A stretch of DNA of 64,000 nt. Source: Taudactylus pleione. Its lineage: Eukaryota > Chordata > Amphibia > Anura > Myobatrachidae. Below the pieces are notes generated by a model. The model did no database searches and had not been told where the DNA came from. It was given only the letters and a program-made list of their open reading frames with translations. Location: positions 186,001 through 250,000 of the forward strand of contig JAUIMM010000599.1 of assembly GCA_031769625.1 (NCBI GenBank), written 5' to 3'. The position numbers were made by a program, and so were the translations under genes. Shown piece by piece: positions 1 to 12,823 of the stretch (position 1 is its first letter; every line of letters begins with the position of its first letter).

Positions 1-1932
1 TGACAGAAGTTGATTTTGGTGCTTGATTTGACACAGAACTCTCCAGAAATAAATTTACCCGTATGGAAAATTCTGTAAGCCCCGGACCTTAAAAATCAGC
101 CAAAAATGTTTTTCTTCAAAAATCCCCAAATTCGGCTTAAAACTTTCAGTAAACCTTAAAAAAGATTTGCTACGGTGACTGAAGTTGATTTTGGTGCTTA
201 ATTTTGACACAGAACTCTCCAGAAATAAATTTATCCGTATGGAAAATTCTGTAAGCCCCGGACCTTAAAAATCGGCCAAAAATTTTTTTCTTCAAAAATC
301 CCCAAATTCGGCTTAAAACTTTCAGTACACATTAAAAAACATTTGCTGCGGTGACAGAAGTTGATTTTGGTGCTTAATTTTGACACAGAACTCTCCAGAT
401 ATAATTTACCCGTATGAAAAATTCTGTAAGCCCCGGACCTTAAAAATCGGCCAAAAATTTTTTTCTTCAAAAATCCCCAAATTCGGCTTAAAACTTTCAG
501 TAAAGCTTAAAAAACATTTGCTACGGTGACAGAAGTTGATATTGGTGCTTAATTTTGACACAGAACTCTCCAGAAATAAATTTACCCATATGAAAAATTC
601 TGTAAGCCCCGGACCTTAAAAATAGGCCAAAAAATTTTTTCTTCAAAAATCCCCAAATTCAGCTTAAAACTTTCAGTAAACCTTAAAAAGATTTGCTACG
701 GTGACAGAAGTTGATTTTGGTGCTTAATTTTGACTCAGAACTCTCCAGAAAGATATTTACCATTATGAAAAATTCTGTAAGCCCCGGACCTTAAAAATCG
801 ACCCAAAATTTTTTTCTTCAAAAATCCCCAAATTCGGCTTAAAACTTTCCGTAAACCTTAACAAAGATTTGCTACGGTGACAGAAGTTGATTTTGGTGCT
901 TAATTTTGACACAGATCTCTCCAGAAATAAATTTATCCGTATGGAAAATTCTGTATGCCCCGGACCTTAAAAATCGGCCAAAAATTTTTTTCTTCAATAA
1001 TACCCAAATTCGGCTTAAAACTTTCAGTAAACCTTAAAAAACATTTGCTGCGGTGACAGAAGTTGATTTTGGTGCTTGATTTGACACAGAACTCTCCAGA
1101 AATAAATTTACCCGTATGGAAAATTCTGTAAGCCCCGGACCTTAAAAATCAGCCAAAAATGTTTTTCTTCAAAAATCCCCAAATTCGGCTTAAAACTTTC
1201 AGTAAACCTTAAAAAAGATTTGCTACGGTGACTGAAGTTGATTTTGGTGCTTAATTTTGCCTCAGAACTCTCCAGAAATAAATTTGACCGTATGAAAAAT
1301 TCTGTAAGCCCCGGACCTTAAAAATCGTCCAAAAATTTTTTTCTTCAAAAATCCCCAAATTCGGCTTAAAACTTTCAGTAAACCTTAAAAAAGATTTGCT
1401 ACGGTGACAGAAGTTGATTTTGGTGCTTAATTTTGACACAGAACTCTCCAGAAATAAATTTACCCGTATGAAAAATTCTGTAAGCCCCGGACCTTAAAAA
1501 TCAACCAAAAATTTTTTTCTTCAATAATCCCCAAATTCGGCTTAAAACTTTCAGTAAACCTTAAAAAAGATTTGCTACGGTAACAGAAGTTGATTTTGGT
1601 GCTTAATTTTGACACAGAACTCTCCAGAAATAAATTTACCCGTATGGAAAATTCTGTAAGCCCCGGACCTTAAAAATCAGCCAAAAATGTTTTTCTTCAA
1701 TAATCCCCAAATTCGGCTTAAAACTTTCAGTAAACCTTAAAAAAGATTTGCTACGGTGACAGAAGTTGATTTTGGTGCTTAATTTTGACTCAGAACTCTC
1801 CAGAAATAAATTTATCCGTATGGAAAATTCTGTATGCCCCGGACCTTAAAAATCGGCCAAAAATTTTTTTCTTCAATAATACCCAAATTCGGCTTAAAAC
1901 TTTCAGTAAACCTTAAAAAACATTTGCTGCGG
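1..1932. repeat. HOR unit 0: 11-monomer deletion derivative of the 14-mer
   Basis: Monomer order is A B C D E F A G H I followed by a J/F hybrid. Compared with the full 14-mer it lacks the second half of J, all of K and E, and the first half of the following F-type monomer. Length is 11 x 176 minus four single-base shortenings (two A, one C, one D). Diagnostic marks: A has GCTTGATTTG; B has CAGTACACATT; C lacks one A in the AAATAAATTT region; D has TGATATTGG; E has GATATTTACCATT and TTAACAAAG; F has ACAGATCTC and TGTATGCCC. Confidence 0.9.
1757..1932. repeat. J/F hybrid monomer (recombination junction)
   Basis: The first part has J's TGACTCAGAACTC and AAATAAATTT; from TTATCCGTATGG onward it is F (TGTATGCCC, TCAATAATACCC, CTGCGG). 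The switch falls around monomer position 40-58. Length stays 176 bp, so the exchange was in register. Confidence 0.85.
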
Positions 1933-4391
1933 TGACAGAAGTTGATTTTGGTGCTTGATTTGACACAGAACTCTCCAGAAATAAATTTACCCGTATGGAA
2001 AATTCTGTAAGCCCCAGACCTTAAAAATCAGCCAAAAATGTTTTTCTTCAAAAATCCCCAAATTCGGCTTAAAACTTTCAGTAAACCTTAAAAAAGATTT
2101 GCTACGGTGACTGAAGTTGATTTTGGTGCTTAATTTTGACACAGAACTCTCCAGAAATAAATTTATCCGTATGGAAAATTCTGTAAGCCCCGGACCTTAA
2201 AAATCGGCCAAAAATTTTTTTCTTCAAAAATCCCCAAATTCGGCTTAAAACTTTCAGTACACATTAAAAAACATTTGCTGCGGTGACAGAAGTTGATTTT
2301 GGTGCTTAATTTTGACACAGAACTCTCCAGAAATAATTTACCCGTATGAAAAATTCTGTAAGCCCCGGACCTTAAAAATCGGCCAAAAATTTTTTTCTTC
2401 AAAAATCCCCAAATTCGGCTTAAAACTTTCAGTAAAGCTTAAAAAACATTTGCTACGGTGACAGAAGTTGATATTGGTGCTTAATTTTGACACAGAACTC
2501 TCCAGAAATAAATTTACCCATATGAAAAATTCTGTAAGCCCCGGACCTTAAAAATAGGCCAAAAATTTTTTTCTTCAAAAATCCCCAAATTCAGCTTAAA
2601 ACTTTCAGTAAACCTTAAAAAGATTTGCTACGGTGACAGAAGTTGATTTTGGTGCTTAATTTTGACTCAGAACTCTCCAGAAAGATATTTACCATTATGA
2701 AAAATTCTGTAAGCCCCGGACCTTAAAAATCGACCCAAAATATTTTTCTTCAAAAATCCCCAAATTCGGCTTAAAACTTTCCGTAAACCTTAACAAAGAT
2801 TTGCTACGGTGACAGAAGTTGATTTTGGTGCTTAATTTTGACACAGATCTCACCAGAAATAAATTTATCCGTATGGAAAATTCTGTATGCCCCGGACCTT
2901 AAAAATCGGCCAAAAATTTTTTTCTTCAATAATACCCATATTCGGCTTAAAACTTTCAGTAAACCTTAAAAAACATTTGCTGCGGTGACAGAAGTTGATT
3001 TTGGTGCTTGATTTGACACAGAACTCTCCAGAAATAAATTTACCCGTATGGAAAATTCTGTAAGCCCCGGACCTTAAAAATCAGCCAAAAATGTTTTTCT
3101 TCAAAAATCCCCAAATTCGGCTTAAAACTTTCAGTAAACCTTAAAAAAGATTTGCTACGGTGACTGAAGTTGATTTTGGTGCTTAATTTTGCCTCAGAAC
3201 TCTCCAGAAATAAATTTGACCGTATGAAAAATTCTGTAAGCCCCGGACCTTAAAAATCGTCCAAAAATTTTTTTCTTCAAAAATCCCCAAATTCGGCTTA
3301 AAACTTTCAGTAAACCTTAAAAAACATTTGCTACGGTGACAGAAGTTGATTTTGGTGCTTAATTTTGACACAGAACTCTCCAGAAATAAATTTACCCGTA
3401 TGAAAAATTCTGTAAGCCCCGGACCTTAAAAATCAACCAAAAATTTTTTTCTTCAATAATCCCCAAATTCGGCTTAAAACTTTCAGTAAACCTTAAAAAA
3501 GATTTGCTACGGTAACAGAAGTTGATTTTGGTGCTTAATTTTGACACAGAACTCTCCAGAAAAAAATTTACCCGTATGGAAAATTCTGTAAGCCCCGGAC
3601 CTTAAAAATCAGCCAAAAATGTTTTTCTTCAATAATCCCCAAATTCGGCTTAAAACTTTCAGTAAACCTTAAAAAAGATTTGCTACGGTGACAGAAGTTG
3701 ATTTTGGTGCTTAATTTTGACTCAGAACTCTCCAGAAATAAATTTACCCGTATGAAAAATTCTGTAAGCCCCGGACCTTAAAAATCGGCCAAAAAATTTT
3801 TTCTTCAAAAATCCCCAAATTCGGCTTAAAACTTTCAGTAAAGCTTAAAAAACATTTGCTACGGTGACAGAAGTTGATTTTGGTGCTTAATTTTGACACA
3901 GAACTCTCCAGAAATAAATTTACCCATATGAAAAATTCTGTAAGCCCCGGACCTTAAAAATAGGCCAAAAATTTTTTTCTTCAAAAATCCCCAAATTCGG
4001 CTTAAAACTTTCAGTAAACCTTAAAAAGATTTGCTACGGTGACAGAAGTTGATTTTGGTGCTTAATTTTGACTGAGAACTCTCCAGAAAGATATTTACCA
4101 TTATGAAAAATTCTGTAAGCCCCGGACCTTAAAAATCGACCCAAAATTTTTTTCTTCAAAAATCCCCAAATTCGGCTTAAAACTTTCCGTAAACCTTAAC
4201 AAAGATTTGCTACGGTGACAGAAGTTGATTTTGGTGCTTAATTTTGACACAGATCTCTCCAGAAATAAATTTATCCGTATGGAAAATTCTGTAAGCCCCG
4301 GACCTTAAAAATCGGCCAAAAATTTTTTTCTTCAAAAATCCCCAAATTCGGCTTAAAACTTTCAGTAAACCTTAAAAAACATTTGCTGCGG
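1933..4391. repeat. HOR unit 1: full 14-mer (2459 bp)
   Basis: Order A B C D E F A G H I J K E F'. The next unit (4392-6850) has the same order and the same 2459-bp length, with only scattered single-base differences. For example, this unit's second E carries TGACTGAG (near 4070) and its first E carries ATATTTTTC (near 2740). A appears twice and E twice, and the C-D-E-F and J-K-E-F' stretches are paralogous, so the 14-mer reads as a 6-mer (A B C D E F) joined to an 8-mer (A G H I J K E F'). Confidence 0.92.
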
Positions 4392-6850
4392 TGACAGAAG
4401 TTGATTTTGGTGCTTGATTTGACACAGAACTCTCCAGAAATAAATTTACCCGTATGGAAAATTCTGTAAGCCCCGGACCTTAAAAATCAGCCAAAAATGT
4501 TTTTCTTCAAAAATCCCCAAATTCGGCTTAAAACTTTCAGTAAACCTTAAAAAAGATTTGCTACGGTGACTGAAGTTGATTTTGGTGCTTAATTTTGACA
4601 CAGAACTCTCCAGAAATAAATTTATCCGTATGGAAAATTCTGTAAGCCCCGGACCTTAAAAATCGGCCAAAAATTTTTTTCTTCAAAAATCCCCAAATTC
4701 GGCTTAAAACTTTCAGTACACATTAAAAAACATTTGCTGCGGTGACAGAAGTTGATTTTGGTGCTTAATTTTGACACAGAACTCTCCAGAAATAATTTAC
4801 CCGTATGAAAAATTCTGTAAGCCCCGGACCTTAAAAATCGGCCAAAAATTTTTTTCTTCAAAAATCCCCAAATTCGGCTTAAAACTTTCAGTAAAGCTTA
4901 AAAAACATTTGCTACGGTGACAGAAGTTGATATTGGTGCTTAATTTTGACACAGAACTCTCCAGAAATAAATTTACCCATATGAAAAATTCTGTAAGCCC
5001 CGGACCTTAAAAATAGGCCAAAAATTTTTTTCTTCAAAAATCCCCAAATTCAGCTTAAAACTTTCAGTAAACCTTAAAAAGATTTGCTACGGTGACAGAA
5101 GTTGATTTTGGTGCTTAATTTTGACTCAGAACTCTCCAGAAAGATATTTACCATTATGAAAAATTCTGTAAGCCCCGGACCTTAAAAATCGACCCAAAAT
5201 TTTTTTCTTCAAAAATCCCCAAATTCGGCTTAAAACTTTCCGTAAACCTTAACAAAGATTTGCTACGGTGACAGAAGTTGATTTTGGTGCTTAATTTTGA
5301 CACAGATCTCTCCAGAAATAAATTTATCCGTATGGAAAATTCTGTATGCCCCGGACCTTAAAAATCGGCCAAAAATTTTTTTCTTCAATAATACCCAAAT
5401 TCGGCTTAAAACTTTCAGTAAACCTTAAAAAACATTTGCTGCGGTGACAGAAGTTGATTTTGGTGCTTGATTTGACACAGAACTCTCCAGAAATAAATTT
5501 ACCCGTATGGAAAATTCTGTAAGCCCCGGACCTTAAAAATCAGCCAAAAATGTTTTTCTTCAAAAATCCCCAAATTCGGCTTAAAACTTTCAGTAAACCT
5601 TAAAAAAGATTTGCTACGGTGACTGAAGTTGATTTTGGTGCTTAATTTTGCCTCAGAACTCTCCAGAAATAAATTTGACCGTATGAAAAATTCTGTAAGC
5701 CCCGGACCTTAAAAATCGTCCAAAAATTTTTTTCTTCAAAAATCCCCAAATTCGGCTTAAAACTTTCAGTAAACCTTAAAAAACATTTGCTACGGTGACA
5801 GAAGTTGATTTTGGTGCTTAATTTTGACACAGAACTCTCCAGAAATAAATTTACCCGTATGAAAAATTCTGTAAGCCCCGGACCTTAAAAATCAACCAAA
5901 AATTTTTTTCTTCAATAATCCCCAAATTCGGCTTAAAACTTTCAGTAAACCTTAAAAAAGATTTGCTACGGTAACAGAAGTTGATTTTGGTGCTTAATTT
6001 TGACACAGAACTCTCCAGAAATAAATTTACCCGTATGGAAAATTCTGTAAGCCCCGGACCTTAAAAATCAGCCAAAAATGTTTTTCTTCAATAATCCCCA
6101 AATTCGGCTTAAAACTTTCAGTAAACCTTAAAAAAGATTTGCTACGGTGACAGAAGTTGATTTTGGTGCTTAATTTTGACTCAGAACTCTCCAGAAATAA
6201 ATTTACCCGTATGAAAAATTCTGTAAGCCCCGGACCTTAAAAATAGGCCAAAAAATTTTTTCTTCAAAAATCCCCAAATTCGGCTTAAAACTTTCAGTAA
6301 AGCTTAAAAAACATTTGCTACGGTGACAGAAGTTGATTTTGGTGCTTAATTTTGACACAGAACTCTCCAGAAATAAATTTACCCATATGAAAAATTCTGT
6401 AAGCCCCGGACCTTAAAAATAGGCCAAAAATTTTTTTCTTCAAAAATCCCCAAATTCAGCTTAAAACTTTCAGTAAACCTTAAAAAGATTTGCTACGGTG
6501 ACAGAAGTTGATTTTGGTGCTTAATTTTGACTCAGAACTCTCCAGAAAGATATTTACCATTATGAAAAATTCTGTAAGCCCCGGACCTTAAAAATCGACC
6601 CAAAATTTTTTTCTTCAAAAATCCCCAAATTCGGCTTAAAACTTTCCGTAAACCTTAACAAAGATTTGCTACGGTGACAGAAGTTGATTTTGGTGCTTAA
6701 TTTTGACACAGATCTCTCCAGAAATAAATTTATCCGTATGGAAAATTCTGTAAGCCCCGGACCTTAAAAATCGGCCAAAAATTTTTTTCTTCAAAAATCC
6801 CCAAATTCGGCTTAAAACTTTCAGTAAACCTTAAAAAACATTTGCTGCGG
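4392..6850. repeat. HOR unit 2: full 14-mer (2459 bp)
   Basis: Same 14-monomer order and length as 1933-4391. J here reads AAATAGGCC (near 6240), whereas unit 1 reads AAATCGGCC. K has the ATTCAGC form, whereas unit 1 has ATTCGGC. The near-identity of adjacent units indicates recent tandem duplication or ongoing homogenisation. Confidence 0.92.
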
Positions 6851-8957
6851 TGACAGAAGTTGATTTTGGTGCTTGATTTGACACAGAACTCTCCAGAAAT
6901 AAATTTACCCGTATGGAAAATTCTGTAAGCCCCGGACCTTAAAAATCAGCCAAAAATGTTTTTCTTCAAAAATCCCCAAATTCGGCTTAAAACTTTCAGT
7001 AAACCTTAAAAAAGATTTGCTACGGTGACTGAAGTTGATTTTGGTGCTTAATTTTGACACAGAACTCTCCAGAAATAAATTTATCCGTATGGAAAATTCT
7101 GTAAGCCCCGGACCTTAAAAATCGGCCAAAAATTTTTTTCTTCAAAAATCCCCAAATTCGGCTTAAAACTTTCAGTACACATTAAAAAACATTTGCTGCG
7201 GTGACAGAAGTTGATTTTGGTGCTTAATTTTGACACAGAACTCTTCAGATATAATTTACCCGTATGAAAAATTCTGTAAGCCCCGGACCTTAAAAATCGG
7301 CCAAAAATTTTTTTCTTCAAAAATCCCCAAATTCGGCTTAAAACTTTCAGTAAAGCTTAAAAAACATTTGCTACGGTGACAGAAGTTGATATTGGTGCTT
7401 AATTTTGACACAGAACTCTCCAGAAATAAATTTACCCATATGAAAAATTCTGTAAGCCCCGGACCTTAAAAATAGGCCAAAAATGTTTTTCTTCAAAAAT
7501 CCCCAAATTCAGCTTAAAACTTTCAGTAAACCTTAAAAAGATTTGCTACGGTGACAGAAGTTGATTTTGGTGCTTAATTTTGACTCAGAACTCTCCAGAA
7601 AGATATTTACCATTATGAAAAATTCTGTAAGCCCCGGACCTTAAAAATCGACCCAAAATTTTTTTCTTCAAAAATCCCCAAATTCGGCTTAAAACTTTCA
7701 GTAAACCTTAAAAAACATTTGCTGCGGTGACAGAAGTTGATTTTGGTGCTTGATTTGACACAGAACTCTCCAGAAATAAATTTGACCGTATGAAAAATTC
7801 TGTAAGCCCCGGACCTTAAAAATCGTCCAAAAATTTTTTTCTTCAAAAATCCCCAAATTCGGCTTAAAACTTTCAGTAAACCTTAAAAAACATTTGCTAC
7901 GGTGACAGAAGTTGATTTTGGTGCTTAATTTTGACACAGAACTCTCCAGAAATAAATTTACCCGTATGAAAAATTCTGTAAGCCCCGGACCTTAAAAATC
8001 AACCAAAAATTTTTTTCTTCAATAATCCCCAAATTCGGCTTAAAACTTTCAGTAAACCTTAAAAAAGATTTGCTACGGTAACAGAAGTTGATTTTGGTGC
8101 TTAATTTTGACACAGAACTCTCCAGAAATAAATTTACCCGTATGGAAAATTCTGTAAGCCCCGGACCTTAAAAATCAGCCAAAAATGTTTTTCTTCAATA
8201 ATCCCCAAATTCGGCTTAAAACTTTCAGTAAACCTTAAAAAAGATTTGCTACGGTGACAGAAGTTGATTTTGGTGCTTAATTTTGACTCAGAACTCTCCA
8301 GAAATAAATTTACCCGTATGAAAAATTCTGTAAGCCCCGGACCTTAAAAATAGGCCAAAAAATTTTTTCTTCAAAAATCCCCAAATTCGGCTTAAAACTT
8401 TCAGTAAAGCTTAAAAAACATTTGCTACGGTGACAGAAGTTGATTTTGGTGCTTAATTTTGACACAGAACTCTCCAGAAATAAATTTACCCATATGAAAA
8501 ATTCTGTAAGCCCCGGACCTTAAAAATAGGCCAAAAATTTTTTTCTTCAAAAATCCCCAAATTCAGCTTAAAACTTTCAGTAAACCTTAAAAAGATTTGC
8601 TACGGTGACAGAAGTTGATTTTGGTGCTTAATTTTGACTCAGAACTCTCCAGAAAGATATTTACCATTATGAAAAATTCTGTAAGCCCCGGACCTTAAAA
8701 ATCGACCCAAAATTTTTTTCTTCAAAAATCCCCAAATTCGGCTTAAAACTTTCCGTAAACCTTAACAAAGATTTGCTACGGTGACAGAAGTTGATTTTGG
8801 TGCTTAATTTTGACACAGATCTCTCCAGAAATAAATTTATCCGTATGGAAAATTCTGTAAGCCCCGGACCTTAAAAATCGGCCAAAAATTTTTTTCTTCA
8901 AAAATCCCCAAATTCGGCTTAAAACTTTCAGTAAACCTTAAAAAACATTTGCTGCGG
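6851..8957. repeat. HOR unit 3: 12-monomer derivative with two hybrid monomers
   Basis: Order A B C D (E/F)(A/G) H I J K E F', 2107 bp. Relative to the 14-mer, two one-monomer deletions lie side by side: 7552-7727 begins as E and ends as F, and 7728-7902 begins as A and ends as G. The C monomer has a private CTCTTCAGATATAATT form that also appears in the next unit (near 9350), so these two units share a recent ancestor. Confidence 0.9.
7552..7902. repeat. Adjacent E/F and A/G hybrid monomers
   Basis: 7552-7727 has E marks (GATATTTACCATT, TCGACCC) up to the final third, then F's CAGTAAACC and CTGCGG. 7728-7902 has A's GCTTGATTTG, then G's TTTGACCG and ATCGTCC. Together they remove two monomers relative to the 14-mer. 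Confidence 0.85.
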
Positions 8958-11900
8958 TGACAGAAGTTGATTTTGGTGCTTGATTTGACACAGAACTCTC
9001 CAGAAATAAATTTACCCGTATGGAAAATTCTGTAAGCCCCGGACCTTAAAAATCAGCCAAAAATGTTTTTCTTCAAAAATCCCCAAATTCGGCTTAAAAC
9101 TTTCAGTAAACCTTAAAAAAGATTTGCTACGGTGACTGAAGTTGATTTTGGTGCTTAATTTTGACACAGAACTCTCCAGAAATAAATTTATCCGTATGGA
9201 AAATTCTGTAAGCCCCGGACCTTAAAAATCGGCCAAAAATTTTTTTCTTCAAAAATCCCCAAATTCGGCTTAAAACTTTCAGTACACATTAAAAAACATT
9301 TGCTGCGGTGACAGAAGTTGATTTTGGTGCTTAATTTTGACACAGAACTCTTCAGATATAATTTACCCGTATGAAAAATTCTGTAAGCCCCGGACCTTAA
9401 AAATCGGCCAAAAATTTTTTTCTTCAAAAATCCCCAAATTCGGCTTAAAACTTTCAGTAAAGCTTAAAAAACATTTGCTACGGTGACAGAAGTTGATATT
9501 GGTGCTTAATTTTGACACAGAACTCTCCAGAAATAAATTTACCCATATGAAAAATTCTGTAAGCCCCGGACCTTAAAAATAGGCCAAAAATGTTTTTCTT
9601 CAAAAATCCCCAAATTCAGCTTAAAACTTTCAGTAAACCTTAAAAAGATTTGCTACGGTGACAGAAGTTGATTTTGGTGCTTAATTTTGACTCAGAACTC
9701 TCCAGAAAGATATTTACCATTATGAAAAATTCTGTAAGCCCCGGACCTTAAAAATCGACCCAAAATTTTTTTCTTCAAAAATCCCCAAATTCGGCTTAAA
9801 ACTTTCCGTAAACCTTAACAAAGATTTGCTACGGTGACAGAAGTTGATTTTGGTGCTTAATTTTGACACAGATCTCTCCAGAAATAAATTTATCCGTATG
9901 GAAAATTCTGTATGCCCCGGACCTTAAAAATCGGCCAAAAATTTTTTTCTTCAATAATACCCAAATTCGGCTTAAAACTTTCAGTAAACCTTAAAAAACA
10001 TTTGCTGCGGTGACAGAAGTTGATTTTGGTGCTTGATTTGACACAGAACTCTCCAGAAATAAATTTACCCGTATGGAAAATTCTGTAAGCCCCGGACCTT
10101 AAAAATCAGCCAAAAATGTTTTTCTTCAAAAATCCCCAAATTCGGCTTAAAACTTTCAGTAAACCTTAAAAAAGATTTGCTACGGTGACTGAAGTTGATT
10201 TTGGTGCTTAATTTTGCCTCAGAACTCTCCAGAAATAAATTTGACCGTATGAAAAATTCTGTAAGCCCCGGACCTTAAAAATCGTCCAAAAATTTTTTTC
10301 TTCAAAAATCCCCAAATTCGGCTTAAAACTTTCAGTAAACCTTAAAAAAGATTTGCTACGGTGACAGAAGTTGATTTTGGTGCTTAATTTTGACACAGAA
10401 CTCTCCAGAAATAAATTTACCCGTATGAAAAATTCTGTAAGCCCCGGACCTTAAAAATCAACCAAAAATTTTTTTCTTCAATAATCCCCAAATTCGGCTT
10501 AAAACTTTCAGTAAACCTTAAAAAAGATTTGCTACGGTAACAGAAGTTGATTTTGGTGCTTAATTTTGACACAGAACTCTCCAGAAATAAATTTACCCGT
10601 ATGGAAAATTCTGTAAGCCCCGGACCTTAAAAATCAGCCAAAAATGTTTTTCTTCAATAATCCCCAAATTCGGCTTAAAACTTTCAGTAAACCTTAAAAA
10701 AGATTTGCTACGGTGACAGAAGTTGATTTTGGTGCTTAATTTTGACTCAGAACTCTCCAGAAATAAATTTACCCGTATGAAAAATTCTGTAAGCCCCGGA
10801 CCTTAAAAATCGGCCAAAAAATTTTTTCTTCAAAATTCCCCAAATTCGGCTTAAAACTATCAGTAAACCTTAAAAAACATTTGCTACGGTGACAGAAGTT
10901 GATTTTGGTGCTTAATTTTGACACAGAACTCTCCAGAAATAAATTTACCCATATGAAAAATTCTGTAAGCCCCGGACCTTAAAAATAGGCCAAAAATTTT
11001 TACTTCAAAAATCCCCAAATTCAGCTTAAAACTTTCAGTAAACCTTAAAAAGATTTGCTACGGTGACAGAAGTTGATTTTGGTGCTTAATTTTGACTCAG
11101 AACTCTCCAGAAAGATATTTACCCGTATGAAAAATTCTGTAAGCCCCGGACCTTAAAAATCAGCCAAAAATTTTTTTCTTCAAAAATCCCCAAATTCGGC
11201 TTAAAACTTTCCGTAAACCTTAACAAAGATTTGCTACGGTGACAGAAGTTGATTTTGGTGCTTAATTTTGACACAGAACTCTCCAGAAATAAATTTATCC
11301 GTATGGAAAATTCTGTAAGCCCTGGACCTTAAAAATCAGCAAAATTTTTTTTTCTTCAAAAATCCCCAAATTCGGCTAAAAACTTTCTATAAACATTAAA
11401 AAACATTTGCTGTGGTGACAGAAGTTGATTTTGGTGCTTAATTTTGACACAGAACTCTCCAGAAATAAATTTACCCGTATGAAAAATTCTGTAAGCCCCG
11501 GACCTTTTAAATCGGCCAAAAATTTCTTTCTTCAATAATCCCCAAATTCGGCTTAAAACTTTCAGTAAACCTTAAAAAAGATTTGCTACGGTGACTGAAG
11601 TTGATTTTGGTGCTTAATTTTGCCTCGGAACTCTCCAGAAATAAATATGACCGTATGAACAATTCTGTAAGCCCCGGACCTTAAAAATCGGGCAAAAAAT
11701 TTTTTCTTCAAAAATCCCCAAATTCGGCTTAAAACTTTCAGTAAACCTTAAAAAACATTTGCTACGGTGACAGAAGTTGATTTTGGTGCTTAATTTTGAC
11801 ACAGAACTCTCCAGAAATAAATTTATCCGTATGGAAAATTCTGTAAGCCCCGGACCTTAAAAATCAGCCAAAAATGTTTTTCTTCAAAAATCCCCAAATT

Positions 11901-12823
11901 CGGCTTAAAACTTTCAATAAACATTAAAAAAACATTTGCTGTGGTGACAGAAGTTGATTTTGGTGCTTAATTTTGACACAGAACTCTCCAGAATTACATT
12001 TACCCATATGCAAAATTCTGTAAGCCCCGGACGTTAAAAATCGGCCAAAAATTTTTTTCTTCAAAAATCCCCAAATTCGGCTTAAAACTTTCAGTAAAGC
12101 TTAAAAAACATTTGCTACGGTGACAGAAGTTGATTTTGGTGCTTAATTTTGACACAGAACTCTCCAGAAATAAATTTACCCATATGAAAAATTCTGTAAG
12201 CCCCGGACCTTAAAAATCGGCCAAAAATTTTTTTCTTCAAAAATCCCCAAATTCGGCTTAAAACTTTCAGTAAAGCTTAAAAAACATTTGCTACGGTGAC
12301 AGAAGTTGATATTGGTGCTTAATTTTGACACAGAACTCTCCAGAAATAAATTTACCCATATGAAAAATTCTGTAAGCCCCGGACCTTAAAAATAGGCCAA
12401 AAATTTTTTTCTTCAAAAATCCCCAAATTCAGCTTAAAACTTTCAGTAAACCTTAAAAAGATTTGCTACGGTGACAGAAGTTGATTTTGGTGCTTAATTT
12501 TGACTCAGAACTCTCCAGAAAGATATTTACCATTATGAAAAATTCTGTAAGCCCCGGACCTTAAAAATCGACCCAAAATTTTTTTCTTCAAAAATCCCCA
12601 AATTCGGCTTAAAACTTTCCGTAAACCTTAACAAAGATTTGCTACGGTGACAGAAGTTGATTTTGGTGCTTAATTTTGACACAGATCTCTCCAGAAATAA
12701 ATTTATCCGTATGGAAAATTCTGTATGCCCCGGACCTTAAAAATCGGCCAAAAATTTTTTTCTTCAATAATACCCAAATTCGGCTTAAAACTTTCAGTAA
12801 ACCTTAAAAAACATTTGCTGCGG
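8958..12823. repeat. 22-monomer segment joining the 14-mer family to the L-S monomer set
   Basis: Order A B C D E F A G H I J' L M N O P Q R S D E F. The first ten monomers follow the 14-mer. J' (10714) differs by AAAATTCCCC; after it come new types: L (174 bp, TTTTTACTTC), M (E-like but TTTACCCG), N (CCCTGGACC, CTTTCTATAAAC), O (CCTTTTAAATC), P (AAATATGACCG, ATGAACAATTC), Q (177 bp, CAATAAACATT), R (GAATTACATTT, GGACGTT) and S. It then returns to D E F. The lengths sum exactly to 3866 bp. M through the second I (11064-13527) is copied at 19328-21791. Confidence 0.88.

Noticed and set aside
7552..7902. Hybrid monomers as assembly errors
   Set aside because: Possible in principle, since near-identical units invite mis-joins. 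But the hybrids keep register, and many similar ones occur across the array, which fits biological exchange. Raw long reads would settle each case.
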